Shown in pieces: positions 1-5,849 of a DNA stretch of 9,918 nucleotides (the stretch's first letter is position 1; every line of letters begins with the position of its first letter). A program made the position numbers and the translations under genes. The stretch is taken from contig DASPTB010000078.1 of assembly GCA_035623615.1 (NCBI GenBank), positions 1 to 9,918 of the forward strand. Direction: 5' to 3'. This stretch comes from DASPTB01 sp035623615. GTDB taxonomy: Bacteria; Actinomycetota; UBA4738. The notes under the pieces are model-generated. The model had not been told where the DNA came from, did not search any database, and saw nothing but the letters and a program-made list of their open reading frames with translations.

Positions 1-201
1 GAGCTGGTCGAGGGAAAGTGCACCGGCCTTTCGGTCACGATCGGCGCACGCGTGATGTCGCTGGCCGGACCGTCGGAGGTGCTCGTGTCCCAGACCGTGA
101 AGGATCTTTCGGCCGGCTCAGGCCTCTCCTTCGAGGAGGCTGGTGAGCACGAACTGAAGGGTGTGCCCGGACGGTGGCACCTCTACCGCGTCGCGGAGTG
201 A
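1..201 (+). CDS. Alpha/beta-hydrolase-class III cyclase fusion, C-terminal fragment (5' part outside window)
   Basis: The last 66 residues of a class III adenylate/guanylate cyclase homology domain are visible, ending with TGA at 199-201. The IGARV motif (fragment residues 14-18) contains the transition-state Arg at R17. The position that is normally the transition-state Asn is Thr (T13), and the position of the purine-specifying Asp is Lys (K6). The tail G-E-H-E-L-K-G-V-P with a Trp three residues later is the same as in the complete copies downstream. By analogy, the missing part should hold the two metal-binding Asp residues and an N-terminal hydrolase domain. The segment reading MSLAGPSEVLVSQTVKDL differs by one residue from the copy at 3165-4514, its closest relative here over this stretch. 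The stop lies 2 nt before the next start. The domain is certain; the hydrolase half is inferred from the neighbours. Confidence 0.9.
   Translation, partial: ELVEGKCTGLSVTIGARVMSLAGPSEVLVSQTVKDLSAGSGLSFEEAGEHELKGVPGRWHLYRVAE
195..198 (+). promoter_or_regulatory. GGAG ribosome binding site deciding the start at 204
   Basis: GGAG lies 5 nt upstream of GTG 204, inside the last codons of the preceding gene. In-frame GTG codons also exist at 174 and 198. The 204 start gives M-G-G-P-Q-T-R-Y-A-R, which matches without gaps the N-termini of the copies starting at 1591 (M-E-I-P-E-T-R-Y-A-T) and 4515 (M-N-R-P-E-T-R-Y-A-K). The site implies reinitiation or coupling to translation of the upstream copy. 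Confidence 0.55.
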
Positions 202-203
202 CC

Positions 204-1535
204 GTGGGGGGTCCGCAGACGAGATACGCGCGCAGCGGCGACGTCAGCATCGCCTACCAAGTCGTGGGCGATGGGCCGCGCGACCTCGTGTTCGTTCCGG
301 GGTGGGTCTCCAACATCGAGGCGATGTGGGACGACCCGGGAATGGCGCACGTGCTCCGCCGGCTCTCCTCGTTCAGCCGGCTCATCCTGTTCGACAAGCG
401 GGGCACGGGACTGTCCGACCGCGTGCCGATGGACGAGCTCCCGTCGCTCGAGACGCGGATGGACGACGTCCGCGCCGTGATGGACGCCGCGAGCTCCGAG
501 CGGGCGGCGCTGTTCGGTCATTCGGAGGGCGGCTCGATGTGCATGCTCTTCGCCGCGACCTTCCCCGAGCGGACCACCGCGCTCGTGTGCTTCGGGGTGT
601 TCGCCAAACGTGTCTGGTCGCCGGACTACCCGTGGGCGCCGACGCCGGAGGCGCGCGCCGCATGGCTCGATCGCATCGAGACCGAATGGGGAACGGCCAC
701 AGACCTCGACGACCTCGCGCCGAGCAGGGCCAACGATCCGACGTTCTCCGAATGGACCGCGGGCTACTTCCGCCGCAGCGCCAGTCCGGGCGCGGCGGCG
801 GCGCTCGGTCGGATGAACACCGAGATCGACGTGCGGGACGTGCTCCCGACGATCCAGGTCCCGACGTTGATCATGCACCGGGCGAAGGATCGCGACGTCA
901 ACGTGAAAGAAGGAAAGTTCATCGCCGACCGGATCCCCGGCGCGCGCTTCCTGCGGATGCCGGGAACGGATCACCTGTTCTGGACCGAGGACGCCGACCA
1001 TGTCGTGGACGAGATCGAGCGGTTCCTGACGGGAACCACGCTCGGGCCCGAGCCCGACCGGGTGCTCGCAACGGTCCTGTTCACCGACATCGTCGGGTCG
1101 ACTGCCCAGGCGGTGAAGATGGGCGACCGGCAATGGATGGACGCGCTGGAGGCGCACCGGACGATGGTGCGGTGGTTCCTCGAACGATTCCGGGGACGGG
1201 AGGTCGACACGGCCGGCGACGGGTTCTTCGCCACGTTCGACGGACCGGCGCGCGCCATCCGGTGCGCGATCGCCGTCCGGGACGCGGCGCGGGAGCACGG
1301 CGTCGAGATTCGCGCCGGCGTCCACACCGGCGAGGTCGAGATCGGCGAGAAACCGGCGGGGGTCGCGGTGCACATCGGCGCTCGGGTAATGGCGAAGGCG
1401 GGGACGGGAGAGGTGCTCGTGTCGCAGACGGTGAAGGACCTCGTCGCCGGCTCGGGGCTGCGGTTCGACGATCGTGGTCCGCAGGCGCTCAAGGGCGTCC
1501 CCGGCATCTGGAACCTCTGGGCCGCCGTCGCCTGA
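204..1535 (+). CDS. Alpha/beta-hydrolase-class III nucleotidyl cyclase fusion, copy B
   Basis: This 443-residue cytosolic protein has no visible signal peptide or membrane segment. Residues about 5-280 form an alpha/beta-hydrolase domain. It has R-G-T-G-L-S-D near residue 66, a nucleophile elbow G-H-S-E-G with S107, and a plausible acid D229 and base H257, so the triad looks complete. Residues about 288-443 form a class III cyclase domain. D295 (FTDIV) and D339 (AGDGF) are the two metal ligands, and R394 is the transition-state Arg. The Asn position is H390. The purine-specifying Lys and Asp positions read D335 and K383. The layout matches M. tuberculosis Rv1900c, so it probably makes cyclic AMP or another cyclic nucleotide as a dimer, but substrate and activity are not shown by sequence. 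The extreme C-terminus (LWAAVA) departs from the R-V-V-G-type ending of its neighbours. GTG start. Confidence 0.93.
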   Translation: MGGPQTRYARSGDVSIAYQVVGDGPRDLVFVPGWVSNIEAMWDDPGMAHVLRRLSSFSRLILFDKRGTGLSDRVPMDELPSLETRMDDVRAVMDAASSERAALFGHSEGGSMCMLFAATFPERTTALVCFGVFAKRVWSPDYPWAPTPEARAAWLDRIETEWGTATDLDDLAPSRANDPTFSEWTAGYFRRSASPGAAAALGRMNTEIDVRDVLPTIQVPTLIMHRAKDRDVNVKEGKFIADRIPGARFLRMPGTDHLFWTEDADHVVDEIERFLTGTTLGPEPDRVLATVLFTDIVGSTAQAVKMGDRQWMDALEAHRTMVRWFLERFRGREVDTAGDGFFATFDGPARAIRCAIAVRDAAREHGVEIRAGVHTGEVEIGEKPAGVAVHIGARVMAKAGTGEVLVSQTVKDLVAGSGLRFDDRGPQALKGVPGIWNLWAAVA

Positions 1536-1541
1536 CGCCCA

Positions 1542-1569
1542 CTTGCCGGGCCCGCGCCCGCCCGGCGAG
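1542..1569 (+). terminator. GC-rich hairpin between copies B and the remnant; terminator or attenuator candidate
   Basis: CTTGCCGGGC (1542-1551) pairs with GCCCGGCGAG (1560-1569) across an 8-nt loop. There are nine Watson-Crick pairs and one G-U wobble. The hairpin begins 6 nt after the stop of copy B, in the only gap of note inside the array (55 nt). No T-run follows, so an ordinary intrinsic terminator is not proven. It could instead act as an mRNA-stabilising 3' end or a partial terminator. In a sequence this GC-rich, some hairpins arise by chance, but a 10-bp stem placed directly after a stop codon is suggestive. Confidence 0.45.
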
Positions 1570-1590
1570 ACTACGCCGGGGGGTGCATCG

Positions 1591-1827
1591 ATGGAGATCC
1601 CGGAGACCAGGTACGCGACGACGGCCGACGGCGTCTCAAGCGCCTATCAGGTGCTGGGCGACGGCCCCCTCGACGTCGTGCTCGCCAACTCGGCGTTCGT
1701 GTCCAACGTGGAGATGGTCTGGGAGCTCTTTCCGTACGTCGCCCGCAGCGGACTGCGGGTCGAGGATTCCGGCGAGCATGAGCTGAGGGGCGTTCCCGAT
1801 CATTGGTCCCACCGGGTGGTCGGCTGA
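1591..1827 (+). pseudogene. Collapsed hydrolase-cyclase fusion remnant (in-frame internal deletion)
   Basis: This 78-codon frame carries a normal family N-terminus (M-E-I-P-E-T-R-Y-A-T, residues 1-10; G-D-G-P near 23-26). At about V50-G54 it jumps to the extreme C-terminus of a cyclase domain (S-G-L, then G-E-H-E-L-R-G-V-P). Against the full-length copies about 365 residues, roughly 1.1 kb and a multiple of three, are missing. The hydrolase nucleophile, both metal-binding Asp residues and the transition-state residues are all gone, so neither activity can remain. The join near 1738-1752 (GTCGCCCGCAGCGGA) resembles the codons for V-A-G-S-G in intact copies, which points to deletion at short microhomology. 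Further drift is visible: the tail W-R-L-Y-R has become W-S-H-R, one codon shorter. It keeps an ATG and a purine-rich GGGGGGTG upstream, so a short peptide may still be translated. Confidence 0.85.
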
Positions 1828-1828
1828 A

Positions 1829-3163
1829 GTGGACGTGCGAGTGATTCCTGCGACCAGGTACGCGAAGACCCTCGACGGCGGCTACATCGCCTACAAGGTG
1901 CTCGGCGAGTCGGGCGCGGACGTCGCGATCGTCGGGTCGATCGCAACGAACATCGAGCTGTTCATGGAGTTCGAGCCGGCCGCGACGTCGTGGTTCGAGC
2001 TCGCGTCCTTCCTGCGCGTCAGCCTGCACGACCGGAGGGGAACTGGGCTCTCCGATGAGATGGGTGGGCTCCCGAATCTCGAAACGCGCGCGGCAGACCT
2101 GCTGGCCGTGCTCGATGCCGCGGGCCAGGAACGCCCGACGCTCCTCGCGGCGGGGGACGGGGGAATGGTGGCCGCCCTCCTCGCCGCGACGCATCCGGAT
2201 CGGGTCGGCGGGCTCGTGTGGTTCCAGGCGCAGGCGCGCAGCGTCGCCGGTCCGGGCTGGCCGTTCGGCCGCGACCAGGGCGACGTTGAGCGGCTGGCCG
2301 AAGCGGCCGAGACCGGATGGGGTACCGAGCCGTTCGTCCGCCAGATGTATCCCGCCATGGTGATGGACGACGACACGATCCGGTTTCTGGCGACCATGCA
2401 GCGCCACGCGTGCGGTCCGGGGACGGCCGTTCGATTCATCCGGCTCCTGTTCGAGTACGACGTCCGCGAGATCCTCCCGGCGCTTCGCCTCCCCGTTCTG
2501 GTCGGCGCACCCAAGGGACTGGAGGATGAGTGGGTCATCCGGCAGGCGGAGGCGACGGCCGAGCTCATTCCCGGCGCCGTGTTCCATCCGCTTCCGTCCG
2601 AGGCGCTGCGGATGTGGCATCCATCGGTGGTATCCGAAACCCTGGCGTTCTGCGGGATCGCGAAGCCCCCCCGTGAGCTCGACACCGTTCTGTCCACGGT
2701 GCTGTTCACCGACATCGTCGATTCGACGAAGAAGCAGGCCGAGATCGGGGACCACGCATGGGCGGAACTCGTCCAACGGCATCACGCGATCGTCCGCGAG
2801 GCACTCACGCGCTACCGTGGCGTCGAGAACGACACGGCAGGCGACGGCTTCTACACGACGTTCGACGGACCGGCGCGCGCGATCCGCTGCGCGCAGAAGA
2901 TCGCGTCGGAGGTTCGCCGGCTCGGGATCGAGGTTCGGGCCGGCGTGCACACGGGCGAGTGTGAGCTGATCGACGGGAAGCCCGGCGGCCTTTCCGTGTC
3001 GATCGGCGCCAGAGTTGCCACCCAGGCCGCACCATCCGAGGTACTCGTGTCGCAGACGGTCAGGGACCTCGTGGCCGGCAGCGGATTGACGTTCGAGGAT
3101 GCGGGCGACCACGAGCTGAAAGGTGTCCCCGACCGGTGGCGGCTCTACCGGGTGGTCGGCTGA
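1829..3163 (+). CDS. Alpha/beta-hydrolase-class III cyclase fusion with degenerate hydrolase site, copy C
   Basis: This 444-residue protein has the same two-domain layout as its neighbours. In the hydrolase half the R-G-T-G-L-S-D motif is kept (residues 70-76). The nucleophile elbow reads A-A-G-D-G-G, with Gly at 109 where the siblings have Ser, and the catalytic His position is Ala (about A259, P-S-E-A-L). Hydrolysis by the usual triad is therefore unlikely, and the domain may only bind a ligand or partner. The cyclase half (about 287-444) keeps both metal ligands, D295 and D339, and R395. The purine pair reads D335 and K384, and the Asn position is S391. The FTDIV motif is followed by D-S-T rather than the usual G-S-T. 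In-frame GTG codons at 1829, 1835 and 1841 are all possible starts; 1829 is given because it is the longest. It lies 1 nt after the remnant's stop. Confidence 0.92.
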   Translation: MDVRVIPATRYAKTLDGGYIAYKVLGESGADVAIVGSIATNIELFMEFEPAATSWFELASFLRVSLHDRRGTGLSDEMGGLPNLETRAADLLAVLDAAGQERPTLLAAGDGGMVAALLAATHPDRVGGLVWFQAQARSVAGPGWPFGRDQGDVERLAEAAETGWGTEPFVRQMYPAMVMDDDTIRFLATMQRHACGPGTAVRFIRLLFEYDVREILPALRLPVLVGAPKGLEDEWVIRQAEATAELIPGAVFHPLPSEALRMWHPSVVSETLAFCGIAKPPRELDTVLSTVLFTDIVDSTKKQAEIGDHAWAELVQRHHAIVREALTRYRGVENDTAGDGFYTTFDGPARAIRCAQKIASEVRRLGIEVRAGVHTGECELIDGKPGGLSVSIGARVATQAAPSEVLVSQTVRDLVAGSGLTFEDAGDHELKGVPDRWRLYRVVG

Positions 3164-3164
3164 C

Positions 3165-4514
3165 GTGGAGGCTCCCGAGGTCCATTGGGCGCGCAACGAC
3201 AACGTCGCGCTCGCCTATCAGGTCGTCGGCGATGGGCCGGTCGACGTGGTGTTCCAACCGGGCTTCATCGGCAACCTGGACCTCATGTGGGAATACCCGC
3301 CGTTCGCTCGGTTCCTGCGGCGACTCGCCGGGTTCTCCCGGCTGATCGTCACCGACCGCCGAGGCACGGGCCTGTCCGACCGCCTCTCGCCGGAGGACCT
3401 GCCTCCTCACGAAGTCATCATGGACGACCTGCTCGCGGTCCTCGACGAGGTCGGCTCCGACCGTGCGTCCATCTTCGGGTTCTCGGACGCGGGGTCGTTG
3501 TGCGCGGTCTTCGCCGCGACGCATCCAGCGCGCACGAACGCACTCGCCCTCTACGACACGGCCGTCGCCGGCGCCGTGAAGGACGACTTCCCCTGGACGT
3601 GGTCCGAGGAGGAATGGTCGTCGTATCTCGACGAGCTGGCGGCCGGCTGGGGAACGCTCGCCTACGCGGAGAAGATCGTTCCCTGGTGGTACCCGTCCCT
3701 CGCCGGGGACGAACGAGCGACGCGGTGGTGGGCACGGTTCATGCGGCAGGCGGCGAGCCCGAACTCCGCCGCCGCGATCGAGCGCCTCTGGCATCAGATC
3801 GACGTCCGGCCGGTGCTTCCCACGATCCGCGTGCCGACACTCGTGGTGCACCGGGCGGACGACGTCATCGAGTACGTGGACGCGGGGCGCGACATGGCGC
3901 GGCGGATCCCCGGAGCCCGGTTCGTGGAGCTGCCGGGCGGTGACCACGCGCCGTGGGCCGGCGACCAGGACCAGGTGCTCGACGAGATCGAGGAGTTCTT
4001 CACGGGCGTGCGCAGAGGATCCGTCGCCGATCGGGTGCTGGCGACCGTGCTCTTCACCGACATCGTCGGATCGACCGAACGCGCGGCCGCGCTCGGTGAC
4101 GCGGCGTGGAACGTCCTGCTCGAGGATCACAACGACGCGGTCCGCCGCCAGCTCGCCACGTTCCGCGGCGACGAGGTCGACACGGCCGGAGACGGCTTCC
4201 TCGCGACGTTCGACGGTCCCGCCCGGGCAGTGGAGTGCGGCCGCGCGATCGCCTCGTCGGTGCGCGAGCTCGGCATCGAGGTGCGCGCGGGAATCCACAC
4301 CGGCGAGATCGAACGTGGCGAGGGCCACGTTCGAGGGATCGCGGTCCACATCGGTGCTCGCGTGATGTCGCTCGCGTCGCCGTCGGAGGTGCTCGTCTCC
4401 CAGACGGTCAAGGATCTCGTCGCCGGGAGCGGCCTCGTGTTCGAGGATGCCGGCGAGCACGAGCTGAAGGGGGTCCCCGACCGCTGGCGCCTCTACCGGG
4501 TGGTGAGCTCATAG
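3165..4514 (+). CDS. Alpha/beta-hydrolase-class III nucleotidyl cyclase fusion, copy D
   Basis: This 449-residue protein begins at GTG 3165, 1 nt after the previous stop. That start gives M-E-A-P-E-V-H-W-A-R, in register with the sibling N-termini. The hydrolase half (about 8-280) has R-G-T-G-L-S-D (66-72), a nucleophile elbow G-F-S-D-A with S107, acid D232 or D233 and base H261, so the triad looks intact. The cyclase half (about 291-449) has metal ligands D299 and D343 and transition-state R399. The Asn position is H395. The purine-specifying positions read D339 and H388; the second is Lys in the other copies here. The central region is rich in Trp (for example W-T-W near 144-146 and W-W near 174-175), which may line a hydrophobic pocket. 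It probably acts as a dimer in the cytosol; the hydrolase substrate is unknown. Confidence 0.93.
   Translation: MEAPEVHWARNDNVALAYQVVGDGPVDVVFQPGFIGNLDLMWEYPPFARFLRRLAGFSRLIVTDRRGTGLSDRLSPEDLPPHEVIMDDLLAVLDEVGSDRASIFGFSDAGSLCAVFAATHPARTNALALYDTAVAGAVKDDFPWTWSEEEWSSYLDELAAGWGTLAYAEKIVPWWYPSLAGDERATRWWARFMRQAASPNSAAAIERLWHQIDVRPVLPTIRVPTLVVHRADDVIEYVDAGRDMARRIPGARFVELPGGDHAPWAGDQDQVLDEIEEFFTGVRRGSVADRVLATVLFTDIVGSTERAAALGDAAWNVLLEDHNDAVRRQLATFRGDEVDTAGDGFLATFDGPARAVECGRAIASSVRELGIEVRAGIHTGEIERGEGHVRGIAVHIGARVMSLASPSEVLVSQTVKDLVAGSGLVFEDAGEHELKGVPDRWRLYRVVSS
4502..4507 (+). promoter_or_regulatory. GGTGAG ribosome binding site for copy E
   Basis: GGTGAG ends 7 nt before ATG 4515 and lies within the last codons of copy D. 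The stop of D (TAG 4512-4514) directly abuts the ATG, so this site would support reinitiation by ribosomes leaving copy D. Confidence 0.45.
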
Positions 4515-5849
4515 ATGAATCGCCCGGAGACCAGATACGCGAAGAGCGGCGACGTCCACGTCGCCTACCAGGTGACCGGTGCAGGACCGGTCGACCTCGT
4601 CTGGGCGCCCGGGACTTCCTCGCACCTCGACTTGGACTGGGATCCGTCCTCGCCCAGGGCACGGTTGTTCGAACGGATCGGGGAGTTCTGCCGGCTGATC
4701 CGCTTCGACAAGCGCGGGACGGGTCTGTCGGACAAGGTCGTCGGAGCGGCGACGCTGGAAGAGCGCACGGACGACATACGCGCGGTGATGGACGCCGCCG
4801 GCAGCGAACGGGCCTTCGTCCTGGGCATCTCGGAGGGGGCCAACATGGCGTGCGTGTTCGCTGCGACGTATCCGGGGCGGACGCTGGGCCTCCTCATCTG
4901 GGGAGGCCAGGCGCGATGGGTGCAAACCGCGAACTACCCGTGGGGCCTCACGCCCGAACAGAGCCGGGCCACGATCGCCGACGTCGCCGAGCGTGGCGTG
5001 ACCCTCGACTACCTGACCGGCGGCGGGGCCGGCATCCCGAAGGACGAGCCATTGCTGGAGTTCCAGATGCGCTATGCCCGTGCGTCTGTGAGCCCGTCGG
5101 CCATCGCGGCGCTCGAGCAAATGAACGCCGAGGTCGACGTCAACGACATCCTGCCGACGATCACGGTTGCCACCCTGGTCATGAACGGGGTGGACGATTC
5201 CGTCGCTCACGTGGACGCGGCCCGTGACCTGGCCTCGCGGATCCCCGGCGCGAAGTTCATGACCTTTCCCGGTGGGCACTTCCTGTTCGTTCGCGATGAC
5301 GTCGCCGACGCCGTGGCGGCGGAGATCGAAGAGTTCGTCACCGGGACGAGGAGCGCGCCGGCCTCGGACCGGGTGCTCGCCACGGTGCTGTTCACCGATA
5401 TCGTCGGATCGACCGAACGCGCGGCGAGCCTGGGGGATCAGCGATGGCGCGATCTGGTCGAGCGACACCACGCGGAGATCCGGCGTCTGCTGGCAGCGCA
5501 CCAGGGAACAGAGATCGATACGGCGGGCGACGGGTTCTTCGCGACATTCGACGGACCGACACGCGCGGTGCGCTGCGCACGAGCGATGGTCGAGGCAGTG
5601 AAACCGCTCGGGATCGAGGTTCGCACCGGTGTGCACACGGGCGAGGTCGAAACGATCAACGACAAGGTCGGCGGCATCGCGGTCAACATCGGCGCCCGCG
5701 TTGCGGCAGAGGCCGGGGCGTCGGAGGTTCTCGTCTCGCAGACCGTGAAGGACCTGGTGGCAGGCAGTGGCCTGGTCTTCGAGGACGCCGGCGAGCACGA
5801 ATTGAGGGGCGTCCCCGACATGTGGCGCCTCTATAGGCTCGTCGGGTAG
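4515..5849 (+). CDS. Alpha/beta-hydrolase-class III nucleotidyl cyclase fusion, copy E (most canonical cyclase site)
   Basis: This 444-residue protein starts at an ATG abutting the stop of copy D. The hydrolase half (about 7-277) has R-G-T-G-L-S-D (67-73), a nucleophile elbow G-I-S-E-G with S106, acid D227 or D228 and a probable base H255. The loop around H255 is shifted by one residue relative to the siblings. The cyclase half (about 285-444) has metal ligands D295 and D339 and transition-state R395. It is the only copy here with Asn (N391) at the canonical transition-state position. The purine-specifying positions read D335 and K384, reversed in charge relative to the textbook Lys and Asp. 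If one member of the array is the main catalytic cyclase, this is the best candidate. It shares a 26-bp identical stretch with copy D over the FTDIVGST region. It directly precedes the dehydrogenase gene. Confidence 0.93.
   Translation: MNRPETRYAKSGDVHVAYQVTGAGPVDLVWAPGTSSHLDLDWDPSSPRARLFERIGEFCRLIRFDKRGTGLSDKVVGAATLEERTDDIRAVMDAAGSERAFVLGISEGANMACVFAATYPGRTLGLLIWGGQARWVQTANYPWGLTPEQSRATIADVAERGVTLDYLTGGGAGIPKDEPLLEFQMRYARASVSPSAIAALEQMNAEVDVNDILPTITVATLVMNGVDDSVAHVDAARDLASRIPGAKFMTFPGGHFLFVRDDVADAVAAEIEEFVTGTRSAPASDRVLATVLFTDIVGSTERAASLGDQRWRDLVERHHAEIRRLLAAHQGTEIDTAGDGFFATFDGPTRAVRCARAMVEAVKPLGIEVRTGVHTGEVETINDKVGGIAVNIGARVAAEAGASEVLVSQTVKDLVAGSGLVFEDAGEHELRGVPDMWRLYRLVG

Larger units (their letters stand above)
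1..5849 (+). repeat. Tandem array of alpha/beta-hydrolase-cyclase fusion genes (unit about 1.34 kb)
   Basis: Six consecutive same-strand reading frames share one layout: an M-x-x-P-x-T-R-Y-A-like N-terminus, a hydrolase fold with an R-G-T-G-L-S-D motif, an FTDIV motif, a DTAGDGF motif, an IGARV motif and a C-terminal LKGVP-x-x-W block. One copy is cut by the left edge, four are complete and one is an internally deleted remnant. Direct repeats recur in register at DNA level. For example, 4062-4087 and 5400-5425 are identical over 26 bases, and the stretch coding EVLVSQTV recurs near 76, 1409, 3040, 4386 and 5724. Protein divergence in the hydrolase halves is large, so most duplications are old. 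The cyclase halves are better conserved. The array probably continues left of the window. Confidence 0.93.

Noticed and set aside
174..203. Earlier GTG starts (174, 198) for copy B
   Set aside because: They overlap the upstream gene, lack sibling alignment and leave the GGAG at 195-198 unused. The 204 start matches the sibling N-termini exactly.
1738..1752. The remnant join read as a sequencing error or frameshift in a longer gene
   Set aside because: No frame upstream or downstream supplies the missing middle, and the frame is continuous. What is missing is about 1.1 kb of sequence, not one or two bases. An assembly collapse remains possible and is noted in the finding.
1571..3202. Long open frame on the - strand opposite copy C (similar ones at 183-1373, 3060-4460 and 4509-6104 opposite the other copies)
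   Set aside because: The translations are Arg/Pro/His-rich, lack domain signatures and mirror the well-supported + strand genes. GC-rich third positions commonly open antisense frames.
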